A DNA stretch of 64,000 nucleotides from contig NZ_AP022584.1 of the NCBI RefSeq assembly GCF_010731675.1, positions 1,798,001-1,862,000 on the forward strand. The letters run 5' to 3'. The position numbers were made by a program, and so were the translations under genes. This DNA comes from Mycobacterium marseillense (GTDB lineage: Bacteria; Actinomycetota; Actinomycetes; Mycobacteriales; Mycobacteriaceae). Below, piece by piece: positions 40,853 through 49,398 of this stretch; positions within the stretch are counted from its first letter, which is position 1; every line of letters starts with the position of its first letter. The notes below the pieces were generated by a model, which was not told the origin of the DNA, searched no databases, and worked only from the letters and a program-made list of their open reading frames with translations.

Positions 40853-42624
40853 GCCCGGTCAACCTTCTCTGGTTTGGCATCTATTCCGGATTCCTTGCGC
40901 TGCTGGGCGGTGATCGGCGCCGGCGCGTCGGTGAGCGGGTCGACGCCGCCGCCGGTCTTCGGGAACGCGATCACCTCGCGGATGGAGTCCACGCCGGACA
41001 GCAGGGCGTTGATCCGGTCCCAGCCGAAGGCGATCCCGCCGTGCGGGGGCGCGCCAAAGGTGAACGCCTCCAACAGGAATCCGAACTTCTCCTCGGCCTC
41101 GGCGTGGTCCAGCCCCATCACGGCGAACACCCGCTCCTGGATGTCGCGGCGGTGGATACGGATCGAGCCGCCGCCGATCTCGTTGCCGTTGCAGACGATG
41201 TCGTAGGCGTCGGCGAGCACGGTGCCGGTATCGGTCTCGATGGCGTCCTCGTGGCCGGGTTTGGGCGAGGTGAACGCGTGGTGCACGGCGGTCCACGCCC
41301 CGGAGCCGACGGCCACATCCCCGGCGGCGGTCGCGTCGTCGGCGGGCTCGAACAGCGGCGGGTCCACCACCCAGACGAACGCCCAGGCATCGGGATCGAT
41401 CATGCCCAGCCGGTGGGCGATCTCACCGCGCGCCGCCCCCAGCAGGGCCCGCGACGGCTTCGGCGGGCCGGCCGAGAAGAAGACGCAGTCCCCCGGCTTG
41501 GCCCCGACATGCGCGGCCAGGCCAGAGCGCTCGGCGTCGGACAGGTTCTTGGCGACGGGGCCGCCGAGCGTGCCGTCGTCGGCGATCAGCACATAGGCCA
41601 GGCCGCGGTGGCCGCGCTGCTTGGCCCAGTCCTGCCAGCCGTCCAGCGTGCGCCGGGGCTGCGAGGCCCCGCCCGGCATCACCACCGCGCCGACGTACGG
41701 CGCCTGGAAGACACGAAATGTGGTGTCGGAGAAGAACTCCGTGCAGTCCACGAGCTCGAGCCCGAATCGCATGTCGGGCTTGTCGGAGCCGAACCGCTGC
41801 ATCGCCTCGGCGTAGCTGATCCGCGGGATGGGCCGCGGGATCTCGTACCCGATCAGCGCCCACAGCGCCGACAGGATCTCCTCGGAGATGGCGAGGATGT
41901 CCTCCGCGTCCACGAAGCTCATCTCCATGTCGAGCTGGGTGAACTCCGGCTGGCGGTCGGCGCGGAAATCCTCGTCCCGGTAGCAACGGGCGATCTGGTA
42001 GTAACGCTCCATCCCGGCCACCATCAGCAGCTGCTTGAACAGCTGCGGGCTCTGCGGCAACGCGTAGAACGACCCCGGCTGCAGCCGGGCCGGCACCAGA
42101 AAGTCGCGGGCGCCTTCGGGGGTCGAACGTGTCATCGTCGGCGTCTCGATCTCGACGAAGTCGTGCTCGGCCAGCACGCCGCGAGCGGCGGCATTCACCT
42201 TGGAGCGCAACCGAATTGCCGCGGCGGGCGCGTCGCGGCGCAGGTCGAGGTAGCGGTACTTCAGCCGGGTTTCCTCGCCGGCGGGCTCGTCGAACTGGAA
42301 CGGCAGCGGCGCGCTCTCCCCCAGCACGGTCAACGCGGTGGCGTTGACCTCGATCTCGCCGGTGGCGATCTCGGGGTTGGCGTTGCCCTCCGGGCGGATC
42401 TCGACCACACCAGAGACCGCAACGCAGAACTCGGCACGCAGCCGGTGCGCCTGGGCCAGCACGTCTTCGGCGCGGAACACCACCTGGGTGATCCCGGAGG
42501 CGTCGCGCAGGTCGATGAAGATGACGCCACCGTGGTCGCGGCGGCGGGCCACCCAGCCCGCTAGCGTCACCTGCTGCCCGGCGTCGCTGCTCCTCAGCGA
42601 CCCGGCGGCGTGGCTGCGCAGCAC
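40849..42624 (-). CDS. aspS: aspartyl-tRNA synthetase, non-discriminating type
   Basis: The 591-residue class IIb enzyme charges tRNA-Asp and, in mycobacteria, also tRNA-Asn for later amidation by GatCAB. It has an N-terminal OB fold ([16 protein letters not shown]), class II motif 2 [16 protein letters not shown], a bacterial GAD insertion and motif 3 [16 protein letters not shown] 42624 (LRSHAAG) is chosen because an AAGGGGAG ribosome site sits 7 bases before it; the upstream GTG 42642 would translate that site. It overlaps the nitroreductase gene by 4 bases. A start-proximal region is shared with the divergent panE-like gene. Confidence 0.95.
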   Translation of the reverse strand: MLRSHAAGSLRSSDAGQQVTLAGWVARRRDHGGVIFIDLRDASGITQVVFRAEDVLAQAHRLRAEFCVAVSGVVEIRPEGNANPEIATGEIEVNATALTVLGESAPLPFQFDEPAGEETRLKYRYLDLRRDAPAAAIRLRSKVNAAARGVLAEHDFVEIETPTMTRSTPEGARDFLVPARLQPGSFYALPQSPQLFKQLLMVAGMERYYQIARCYRDEDFRADRQPEFTQLDMEMSFVDAEDILAISEEILSALWALIGYEIPRPIPRISYAEAMQRFGSDKPDMRFGLELVDCTEFFSDTTFRVFQAPYVGAVVMPGGASQPRRTLDGWQDWAKQRGHRGLAYVLIADDGTLGGPVAKNLSDAERSGLAAHVGAKPGDCVFFSAGPPKPSRALLGAARGEIAHRLGMIDPDAWAFVWVVDPPLFEPADDATAAGDVAVGSGAWTAVHHAFTSPKPGHEDAIETDTGTVLADAYDIVCNGNEIGGGSIRIHRRDIQERVFAVMGLDHAEAEEKFGFLLEAFTFGAPPHGGIAFGWDRINALLSGVDSIREVIAFPKTGGGVDPLTDAPAPITAQQRKESGIDAKPEKVDRA

Positions 42625-42686
42625 AAAAACACTCCCCTTCACGTTGGACGACAGATCAGTCTAAGGGGCGGTGTAGTTTCGCTCGT

Positions 42687-43574
42687 ATCGCCACAAACAT
42701 CGCACTCGTCGGTCCGGGCGCCGTCGGTACGACGGTCGCCGCGCTCCTGTCTCGGGCCGGCCATTCGGTCCTGGTGTGCGGCCGCACCACACGCGAACGC
42801 ATCGAACTGCGGCCCGACGGCGCCGACCCGATCCTCGTCCCCGGCCCGGTGCACACCGATCCCGACGAGGTTTCGGGCCCCGTGGATGTGGTGCTGTTGG
42901 CCGTCAAGGCCACCCAGAACCAGGAGGCGGCCGGCTGGCTGGCCCGGCTCTGCGACGTCCACACCATCGTCGTGGTGCTGCAAAACGGTATCGAGCAGGT
43001 CGAGCAGGTGCAGCCGCACTGCCCGCGCTCCCCCGTCATCCCCGGCATCGTCTGGTATTCCGCCGAAACCCGGCCCGAAGGCTGGGTGCGGCTGCGCGGC
43101 GAGGCGGCCCTGGTGCTACCCAGCGGACCCTCGGCCCAGACGGTCGCCGAACTGCTACGCGGCGCCGGCTGCCGCGTCGACTGCGACCCCGACATCATCA
43201 CCGCGGCCTGGCGCAAGCTGCTCACCAACGCGCTGGCCGGGTTCATGGCGCTGTCGCGGCGGCGGTCCGGGATGTTTCGCCGCGACGACGTGGCCGCGCT
43301 GTCGCGCCGCTATGTCACCGAATGCCTGGCCGTCGCGCGGGCCGAAGGCGCCCGGCTTCCCGACGGCATCGCCGACGAGCTGACCGACCTGTTCCGCAAC
43401 GTCTCCGAGGACATGGGCACGTCGATCCTGACCGACGCGGAAAACCGCCGGCCGATGGAATGGGACGTCCGCAACGGCGTGATCCTCCGCAAGGCCCGGG
43501 CCCACGGCCTGGCCACACCGATCAGCGACGTCGTGGTGCCGTTGTTGGCCGCGGCCAGCGACGGCCCCGGCTAG
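42687..43574 (+). CDS. 2-dehydropantoate 2-reductase-like protein with no normal start codon
   Basis: The NADPH-dependent reductase family (PanE type, Rv2573) makes pantoate for coenzyme A. The Rossmann loop LVGPGAVGTTVAALLSRAG is present, as are LLAVKATQNQEAAGWLA and TAAWRKLLTNALAGFMAL with the catalytic Lys. The first ATG/GTG in frame is GTG 42774, which would delete the NADP loop. Upstream, the conserved frame reads ATC GCC ACA AAC ATC GCA CTC, with no ATG, GTG or TTG before the frame runs into aspS. ATC 42687 is the best-placed initiator; a small deletion or an error near the start is the alternative. ~295 residues from there. Confidence 0.75.
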   Translation: MATNIALVGPGAVGTTVAALLSRAGHSVLVCGRTTRERIELRPDGADPILVPGPVHTDPDEVSGPVDVVLLAVKATQNQEAAGWLARLCDVHTIVVVLQNGIEQVEQVQPHCPRSPVIPGIVWYSAETRPEGWVRLRGEAALVLPSGPSAQTVAELLRGAGCRVDCDPDIITAAWRKLLTNALAGFMALSRRRSGMFRRDDVAALSRRYVTECLAVARAEGARLPDGIADELTDLFRNVSEDMGTSILTDAENRRPMEWDVRNGVILRKARAHGLATPISDVVVPLLAAASDGPG

Positions 43575-43583
43575 ATTATTTTC

Positions 43584-44081
43584 ATGTTCCCCTGCGAGCG
43601 CGTCGACGTGAACTTCATCGAGACGGCGCCATTTGCGTTCCGCAACAGCGTCGACCTGGCCATCACCCCCGAGCAGCTGTTCGAGGTGCTCTCCGACGCC
43701 GGATCCTGGCCACGCTGGGCGAAGGTGATCACCAAGGTGACCTGGACCAGCCCCGAGCCGCGCGGCGTCGGCACCACCCGCGTCGTCGAGATGCGCGGCG
43801 GGATCGTCGGCAACGAGGAATTTCTCGCGTGGGAACCCTTCACGCACATGGCTTTTCGCTTCAACGAATGCTCGACCAAGTCCGTGGCGGCCTTCGCCGA
43901 GGACTACCGCGTCGAGGTCATCCCGGGCGGCTGCCGGCTGACGTGGACCATGGCCCAGAAGCCGGCGGGCCCGGCGAAGCTGGCGATGGTCGTGGTCGGG
44001 CCGCTGCTGAACCTGGCCCTGCGCCGATACCTGCGCAACCTGCGCAGCTACACCGACTCCCTTGCGACCCGGCAACCTTAG
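43584..44081 (+). CDS. SRPBCC (START-like) family protein (Rv2574-like)
   Basis: The 165-residue protein has the polyketide cyclase/START-like layout: AITPEQLFEVLSDAGSWPRW near the N-terminus and a long C-terminal helix LAMVVVGPLLNLALRRYLRN. These small helix-grip proteins bind hydrophobic ligands in a central cavity. It starts 9 bases after the reductase gene and 9 bases before the zinc-peptidase gene, so the three are probably one operon. Ligand unknown. Confidence 0.85.
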   Translation: MFPCERVDVNFIETAPFAFRNSVDLAITPEQLFEVLSDAGSWPRWAKVITKVTWTSPEPRGVGTTRVVEMRGGIVGNEEFLAWEPFTHMAFRFNECSTKSVAAFAEDYRVEVIPGGCRLTWTMAQKPAGPAKLAMVVVGPLLNLALRRYLRNLRSYTDSLATRQP

Positions 44082-44090
44082 GAGCGTGTC

Positions 44091-44969
44091 ATGACCTTCA
44101 ACGAGGGCATGCAGATCGACACCAGCAACGCGTCGTCGTCCGGCGGTGGCGGGATGGGGATGGCCGTCGGGGGCGGCGGCCTCGGGCTGATCATCCTGCT
44201 CGGGGCGCTGTTCCTGGGCGTGGACCCCGGTCGCGTCATGAACCAGCAACAGACCAACACCGGCGGGTACTCGGCGCCCGGATTCGACCTGAGCCAGTGC
44301 AAGACGGGTGCGGACGCCAACAAGTACGTGCAGTGCCGCGTGGTCGCGACCGGCAACTCGGTGGACGCGGTGTGGCATCAGCTGATGCCGGGGTACACCC
44401 GTCCCCATGTGCGCCTGTTCAGCGACCAGGTGAGCACCGGCTGCGGACCGGCCACCACCGATGTCGGGCCGTTCTACTGCCCGGCCGACCAGACGGCGTA
44501 CTTCGACACCAGCTTCTTTCAGGATGTGCTCGTCAAGCAGCTTCATTCCAGCAACGGGGCTTTCGCACAGGAATACGTCGTCGCCCACGAATACGGACAT
44601 CACGTGCAACAGCTGCAGGGCGACCTCGGCCGCGCCCAGCAGGGAGCCAAGGGCGCCGGCGGCAACGGCGTGCGCACCGAGCTGCAGGCCGACTGCTACG
44701 CCGGCGTCTGGGCGCACTACGCCGCCACGGTCAACCAGAAGGACGGCACGCCGTTCCTGAATCCGTTGACCGACGACGACATTCGCGACGCGCTATCGGC
44801 CGCCGCCTCGGTCGGCGACGACCGCATCCAGAAACAGGCGACGGGGCATGTCAACCGCGAAAGCTGGACGCACGGCTCGGCCGAGCAGCGCCAGCATTGG
44901 TTCACCGTCGGCTATCAGACCGGTGATCCGAAGCAGTGCGACACCTTCTCCGCACCCGATTTGGGTTAG
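44091..44969 (+). CDS. neutral zinc metallopeptidase, membrane-anchored (Rv2575-like)
   Basis: The 292-residue protein of the KPN_02809/YpfJ family has one membrane segment at ~25-45 (MGMAVGGGGLGLIILLGAL) after a short Gly-rich head, then an extracytoplasmic zinc-protease domain with HEYGHHVQQLQGDL. The FYCPADQTAYFDTSFF segment and QADCYAGVWAHYA (third ligand region) are typical. ATG 44091 has a clear GGAG site upstream (taggagcgtgtc). Its stop overlaps the convergent DapA-like stop by 4 bases. Confidence 0.88.
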   Translation: MTFNEGMQIDTSNASSSGGGGMGMAVGGGGLGLIILLGALFLGVDPGRVMNQQQTNTGGYSAPGFDLSQCKTGADANKYVQCRVVATGNSVDAVWHQLMPGYTRPHVRLFSDQVSTGCGPATTDVGPFYCPADQTAYFDTSFFQDVLVKQLHSSNGAFAQEYVVAHEYGHHVQQLQGDLGRAQQGAKGAGGNGVRTELQADCYAGVWAHYAATVNQKDGTPFLNPLTDDDIRDALSAAASVGDDRIQKQATGHVNRESWTHGSAEQRQHWFTVGYQTGDPKQCDTFSAPDLG

Positions 44970-45862
44970 GCACCAAGCAGTTTGCGCAACTCGGCGCGGC
45001 CGTCCTCGTCGAGCGGGAGCAGCGGCGCGCGCGGGTCCCCGACCGGGAAGTCGAGCAGCTCCAGGCCCGCCTTGACGGTGGTGGCCAGTCCGCCCGCGAC
45101 GATGAAGGTGAGCAGCGGCTTGAGGTCGTCGTAGAGCTTCTGGGCCGTGTCGAGGTCGGTCGCGCGGACCGCCTCGTAGAGGTCGATGCAGGGCTGCGGA
45201 CGCAAACACGGTGCGGCCGTGCACCATCCGGATGCCCCCGCCTTCAGTGCGTCGAGCACCAGCGGGTTGCTGCCGTTGTAGAAGGGCAGCCGGCTGCCGG
45301 ACAGTTCGGCGATGCGCTGCATGCGGGTCAGGTCGCCGGTGGACTCCTTGACCATGGTGACGTTGTCGATGGATTCGAACATGCGCACCAGCAATTCGGG
45401 AGGCATGTCGACGCCGCTGGTGGCCGGGTTGTTGTAGGCCATGATCGGGATCGAGATGGCGTCGCTGATGCTGCGGTAGTGCTGGAAGATCTCCCGCTCG
45501 GTGAGCTTCCAGTAGGACACCGGCAGGATCATCACCGCGTCGGCGCCGGCCTGCTGGGCGTAGGTGGCGCGGCGAATGGTCTTGGCGGTGGTCACATCCG
45601 ACACGCCGACGACCACCGGCACCCGCCCCGCGACCGTCGCGATGGTGGTATCGACCACGGTGTCGACTTCGGGCTCGTCGAGGTAGGCCAGCTCACCGGT
45701 GCTGCCCAGCGGCGCGATCGCATGCACGCCCGCGGACACCAGCCGGTCGACCAGTGCCGCGAGACGTTTCGTGTCAACTTCATTTCGGCCGCTCGCGGCC
45801 AAAAACGGGGTCACCGGGTAGGCGATGATGCCGTGGATCTTGGGCTCAGACGTGTGCGCCAC
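44966..45862 (-). CDS. DapA/NanA family aldolase or dehydratase
   Basis: The 298-residue TIM-barrel Schiff-base enzyme has the pyruvate-binding loop GSTGE at 53-57, catalytic Y143 (IMAYNNPATSG) and Schiff-base K172 (MVKESTGDL). This family includes dihydrodipicolinate synthase and many sugar- and aromatic-acid aldolases. The neighbouring class II aldolase and XRE-cupin regulator point to a catabolic role rather than lysine synthesis. Its start is 36 bases after the class II aldolase stop, so they are co-transcribed. Confidence 0.88.
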   Translation of the reverse strand: MAHTSEPKIHGIIAYPVTPFLAASGRNEVDTKRLAALVDRLVSAGVHAIAPLGSTGELAYLDEPEVDTVVDTTIATVAGRVPVVVGVSDVTTAKTIRRATYAQQAGADAVMILPVSYWKLTEREIFQHYRSISDAISIPIMAYNNPATSGVDMPPELLVRMFESIDNVTMVKESTGDLTRMQRIAELSGSRLPFYNGSNPLVLDALKAGASGWCTAAPCLRPQPCIDLYEAVRATDLDTAQKLYDDLKPLLTFIVAGGLATTVKAGLELLDFPVGDPRAPLLPLDEDGRAELRKLLGA

Positions 45863-45898
45863 AGGCGGGCTCCTCGGATTGGGTTGGCGGATAACGGG

Positions 45899-46708
45899 TT
45901 AGCTGGTCAGCACGTCGGGATGCCGGGCCAGGGCCCGGCGGGCGTAGTAGGCGAAGTTGGCCCGGCTGCGCTGCGGCGACAGCGTCCAGTCGTGGGCCTC
46001 GCGGGCCAGTTCCTCGGGTAGCTCTTTGACGGTGCCGGCGGCCATCGCGGCCAGCTGCAGCTTGGCGGCGCGCTCGATGAGGATTCCCAACGAGCACGCC
46101 TCCTCGATGCTGGCGCCGGCGATGACGTGGCCGTGGTGGGCCAGCAGGACCGCCTTCTTGTCACCGAGGGCGGCGGAGATGATCTCGCCCTCCTCGTTGC
46201 CGACCGGCACGCCCGGCCATTTTTCCAGAAACGCGCAGTCGCCGTAGAGCGGTGTGGTGTCCATGTGGGACACGACCAGCGGAACTTCCAGCATCGACAG
46301 CGCCGCCACATGGAACGCGTGCGTGTGCACGATGCATTGCACATCGGGACGGGCGCGATAGATCCAGCTGTGAAAGCGATTGGCGGGGTTGGCGATTCCA
46401 GTCTGGGGTCCGTCCCCCTCAAGGACGTTGAGGTCCTCGTCGACCAGGAGCAGGTTGGCGTCGGTGATCTCGTCGAACCCCAGGCCGAGCCGTTGCGTGT
46501 AGTAGGTGCCGTCCTCCTCGGCGCGGGCGGTGATCTGCCCGGCCAGGCCGGAGTCGTGCCCGGCGTCAAACAGGGCGCGGCACGTCAGGGCGAGCTTTTG
46601 GCGGGTGGTCAGCGGCGAATCGGTGGCGTCTTGGGATTGAAAGGCCGCCAACTGCTCGGCGGCCCGGCGCATCAAGTCGGATTTCGAATCGGTGAACGTG
46701 CTGGCCAT
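45899..46708 (-). CDS. class II aldolase/adducin family protein
   Basis: The 269-residue metal-dependent enzyme has the zinc ligands H128 and H130 in IVHTHAFHVAAL and a further His pair in LLAHHGHVIAGAS. GLAGQITARAEEDG forms the phosphate/carboxylate loop. Members act on sugar phosphates, 3-keto acids or hydroxy-acids; the substrate is not clear. ATG 46708 starts 25 bases from a palindromic operator shared with the XRE-cupin regulator. It leads a two-gene operon with the DapA-like gene. Confidence 0.88.
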   Translation of the reverse strand: MASTFTDSKSDLMRRAAEQLAAFQSQDATDSPLTTRQKLALTCRALFDAGHDSGLAGQITARAEEDGTYYTQRLGLGFDEITDANLLLVDEDLNVLEGDGPQTGIANPANRFHSWIYRARPDVQCIVHTHAFHVAALSMLEVPLVVSHMDTTPLYGDCAFLEKWPGVPVGNEEGEIISAALGDKKAVLLAHHGHVIAGASIEEACSLGILIERAAKLQLAAMAAGTVKELPEELAREAHDWTLSPQRSRANFAYYARRALARHPDVLTS

Positions 46709-46733
46709 AGCGGGCTCCCTCGGCGCGAACGTG

Positions 46734-46769
46734 TGACACAATAGTATCACTATAGGAAACCTTGTGTCA
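46734..46769. promoter_or_regulatory. nested palindromes between divergent aldolase operon and XRE-cupin gene
   Basis: The outer inverted repeat TGACACAA (46734-46741) / TTGTGTCA (46762-46769) has perfect 8-base arms 20 bases apart. Inside it is a second perfect repeat ATAGT-atc-ACTAT (46741-46753). The segment is AT-rich in GC-rich surroundings and lies between start codons 46708 and 46785, so it is the natural operator/promoter for both directions and a likely site for the XRE-cupin protein. Confidence 0.65.
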
Positions 46770-46784
46770 TGAGAGGGGTGGCCG

Positions 46785-47309
46785 GTGACGGCACTGCTGC
46801 GCGCGGTCCGCAAGCAACGCGGCCTCACCCTGGAGGCCCTCGCCCAGCAGACCGGGCTGACCAAGAGCTATCTGTCCAAGATCGAACGCCGGCGCAGCAC
46901 GCCGTCGATCGCGGTCGCCCTCAAGGTCGCCAAGGCGCTGGACGTCGACGTCGGGCGGCTGTTCTCCGACGAGGCGGCGCACGAGAAAATCACCGTCGAA
47001 CGCGCGGCCAACGCCGACGGCGAACGCTACCGGGTGCTGGCCTCGTCGCTGCTGGGAAAGTCGATGTCGCCGTTTGTGGTTCGCCCGACGGAGAAGCTGG
47101 CCGACGACCCCCATCCCGAGCACACCGGTCAGGAATTCATGTTCGTGCACGCCGGGACCGTCGAACTCGACTACGGCGATCAGACGTTCACGCTCAGGCC
47201 CGGCGACAGCGCCTATTTCGACGCTGCGATCAGCCACACGGTCCGGGCCGTCGGCGCCGAACCCGCCGAGGTCGTCGTCGTGGCTACCAGGGACGCGTCG
47301 AGCAGGTGA
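46785..47309 (+). CDS. XRE family regulator with C-terminal cupin domain
   Basis: The 174-residue regulator has an N-terminal helix-turn-helix at ~5-60 (LTLEALAQQTGLTKSYLSKIE) and a C-terminal cupin at ~95-170 (HTGQEFMFVHAGTVEL and LRPGDSAYFDAAISHTVRA). The cupin probably senses a small organic ligand. Divergence from the aldolase operon across paired palindromes suggests it controls that operon and itself. GTG 46785 has GAGAGGGG upstream. Its 3' end overlaps the convergent secreted-protein gene by 26 bases. Confidence 0.92.
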   Translation: MTALLRAVRKQRGLTLEALAQQTGLTKSYLSKIERRRSTPSIAVALKVAKALDVDVGRLFSDEAAHEKITVERAANADGERYRVLASSLLGKSMSPFVVRPTEKLADDPHPEHTGQEFMFVHAGTVELDYGDQTFTLRPGDSAYFDAAISHTVRAVGAEPAEVVVVATRDASSR

Positions 47310-47727
47310 CGCCGGTGGTGGCGCTCTGGGTCACCACGACCTGGCCGTCCACCGCGATCTGGCACTGAATCTGCGGCATGTTCGACGAGTCGCAGTCCGG
47401 CCAGTGGCATCCGCCGCTGGCGTTGACGAACGCCCACTGGTTGGGGTCCGCCAGGGTGGCGTTGTAGACGAGCGGCTGGTTGGCGGTGAACGCCGTCTGC
47501 ACGGTGTTCAGGAACTGCGACGAGTTCGAGTTGAAGGCCGCCTGGCTGGGCGGGTCGCTGTTCATGTACCTGACGTTGCCGGTCAGGTTGCCGGTGGCGG
47601 TGATCGTGTAGGTCACCTGGTGGCCGGCGGGATCCGCGTGGGAGGTCGCGGGCGTCGCAATCATCGCGACGGCCGCGGCAAACGTCGCCGCCGCGATCCC
47701 CGTGGTCGCTATTCGCACGTTCGTCAT
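47284..47727 (-). CDS. secreted conserved mycobacterial protein (Rv2576c-like)
   Basis: The 147-residue protein has a Sec signal peptide (TTGIAAATFAAAVAMIATP, cleavage likely after SHA at ~31) and a mature beta-rich domain with three cysteines, including CHWPDC and IQCQIAV near the end. No enzymatic motif is seen. It matches the exported Rv2576c family of unknown function. ATG 47727 is 89 bases from the divergent phosphatase start. It overlaps the regulator's 3' end by 26 bases, tail to tail. Confidence 0.85.
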   Translation of the reverse strand: MTNVRIATTGIAAATFAAAVAMIATPATSHADPAGHQVTYTITATGNLTGNVRYMNSDPPSQAAFNSNSSQFLNTVQTAFTANQPLVYNATLADPNQWAFVNASGGCHWPDCDSSNMPQIQCQIAVDGQVVVTQSATTGVTCSTRPW

Positions 47728-47816
47728 ATCTGAAACGCTACCGAATCCGTTACCGCCGTATCCCGGAAACGGCGGGCGTTCACCGTCAGGTTGGCCGGCT
47801 CCGGTATGAAGCAGGG

Positions 47817-49397
47817 GTGAGCAACGATTCGGAACCCGCCGGCATCAGCCGCCGCCGGTTACTCACATCGAGTGCGGCCTCCGCGGTTCTCGGCGGCGTC
47901 GGGGTGGGCGGCGCCGCGCTGCTGTGGTCGGAGGGCGCCGGGTCCCGTGGGCCCGCCGCGTGGCTGCAGCCCGACCGCCACGGCGCGCCACCGATCGGCG
48001 GCCTACACCTGCAATTCGGCAAGGACGCCGCCACCGAGGTGGTGGTGTCCTGGCACACCACCGACGCGGTCCGCAATCCGCGCGTCCTGCTCGGCACGCC
48101 GACATCGGGGTTCGGCCACACCGTGACCGCCGAGACCCGCACCTACCGGGACGCGAAATCCAACACCGAAGTTCGCGTCAACCACGCCCGGCTGACCGGC
48201 CTGACCCCTGACACCGACTACGTGTACGCCGCGATGCACGACGGCGCCGAACCGGAACAGGGCACCGTGCGAACGGCGCCGTCGGGCCGAAAGCCCCTGC
48301 GTTTCACCAGCTTCGGGGATCAGTCCACCCCGGCGCTGGCCAGGATGCCCGACGGCCGCTATGCCACCGACAACATCGGCTCGCCGGCGGCCGCCGACAC
48401 CACCATGGCCATCGAGCGGCTCGGCCCGCTGTTCAACCTCGTCAACGGCGATCTGTGCTACGCGAACCTGGCCCAGAACCGGATCCGCACGTGGTCGAAC
48501 TGGTTCGACAACAACACCCGCTCGGCGCGCCACCGGCCCTGGATGCCGGCGGCCGGCAACCACGAGAACGAATTGGGCAACGGGCCAATCGGTTACGGCG
48601 CCTACCAGACCTACTTCGCGGTGCCCGATTCCGGGTCCAGCCCCCAGACCCGCGGCCTGTGGTACTCGTTCACCGCCGGCTCGGTGCGGGTGATCAGCCT
48701 CGCCAACGACGACGTGGCCTACCAGGACGGCGGCAACTCCTACGTGCACGGCTACTCCGGAGGCGAGCAAAGGCGTTGGCTGGCCAGTGAACTCGCAGCG
48801 TCCCGGAACGATCCCAATATCGACTGGGTGGTTGTGTGCATGCACCAGACGGCGATCTCCACCGCGGACAAGACCAACGGGGCCGACTTGGGCATTCGGG
48901 AGGAATGGCTGCCGCTGTTCGACCAGCATCAGGTCGATCTGGTGGTGTGCGGCCACGAACACCACTACGAGCGCTCGCACCCCTTGCGGGGCGCGTTGGG
49001 GACCGACACCAGAACGCCGATCCCCGTCGACACCCGAAGCGATCTCATCGACTCGACACGGGGAACGGTGCACCTGGTCATCGGCGGCGGCGGAACCTCG
49101 GCGCCGAGCAACGCGATGTTCTTTCCCGAGCCCCGCTGCCGGGTGGTCACGGGCGTGGGGGCGTTTGACCCCGGGTTGCGGCGCAAGGCGCCGATCTACG
49201 TCCTCGAGGACGCGCCGTGGTCGGCGTTCCGCGACCGCGACAACCCTTACGGCTTTGTGGCTTTCGACGTCGACCCGGGCCGCCGCGGCGGCAATACCTC
49301 GATCAAGGCGACGCATTACGCGCTGCGGGGCCCGCTGGGCGACATGGTCGTGATCGACGAATTCACGCTGACCAAGCCGCGCCGCGACAACGGCTAG
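47817..49397 (+). CDS. Tat-exported purple acid phosphatase-like metallophosphoesterase (Rv2577-like)
   Basis: The 526-residue protein has a twin-arginine signal (ISRRRLLTSSAASAVLGG), an N-terminal fibronectin-like domain (~60-160) and a dinuclear metallophosphatase domain. The metal ligand motifs are GDQSTPALAR (replacing the usual first Asp motif), NGDLCYANL, AAGNHENE, CMHQTA and GHEHHYERS. It probably releases phosphate from organic esters at the cell surface. The start is GTG 47817 with GGGG upstream. It ends one base before the convergent radical SAM stop. Confidence 0.92.
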   Translation: MSNDSEPAGISRRRLLTSSAASAVLGGVGVGGAALLWSEGAGSRGPAAWLQPDRHGAPPIGGLHLQFGKDAATEVVVSWHTTDAVRNPRVLLGTPTSGFGHTVTAETRTYRDAKSNTEVRVNHARLTGLTPDTDYVYAAMHDGAEPEQGTVRTAPSGRKPLRFTSFGDQSTPALARMPDGRYATDNIGSPAAADTTMAIERLGPLFNLVNGDLCYANLAQNRIRTWSNWFDNNTRSARHRPWMPAAGNHENELGNGPIGYGAYQTYFAVPDSGSSPQTRGLWYSFTAGSVRVISLANDDVAYQDGGNSYVHGYSGGEQRRWLASELAASRNDPNIDWVVVCMHQTAISTADKTNGADLGIREEWLPLFDQHQVDLVVCGHEHHYERSHPLRGALGTDTRTPIPVDTRSDLIDSTRGTVHLVIGGGGTSAPSNAMFFPEPRCRVVTGVGAFDPGLRRKAPIYVLEDAPWSAFRDRDNPYGFVAFDVDPGRRGGNTSIKATHYALRGPLGDMVVIDEFTLTKPRRDNG

Positions 49398-49398
49398 T

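Noticed and set aside
42774..43574. Shorter PanE-like protein from GTG 42774
   Set aside because: It would remove the NADP-binding loop encoded just upstream in the same frame.
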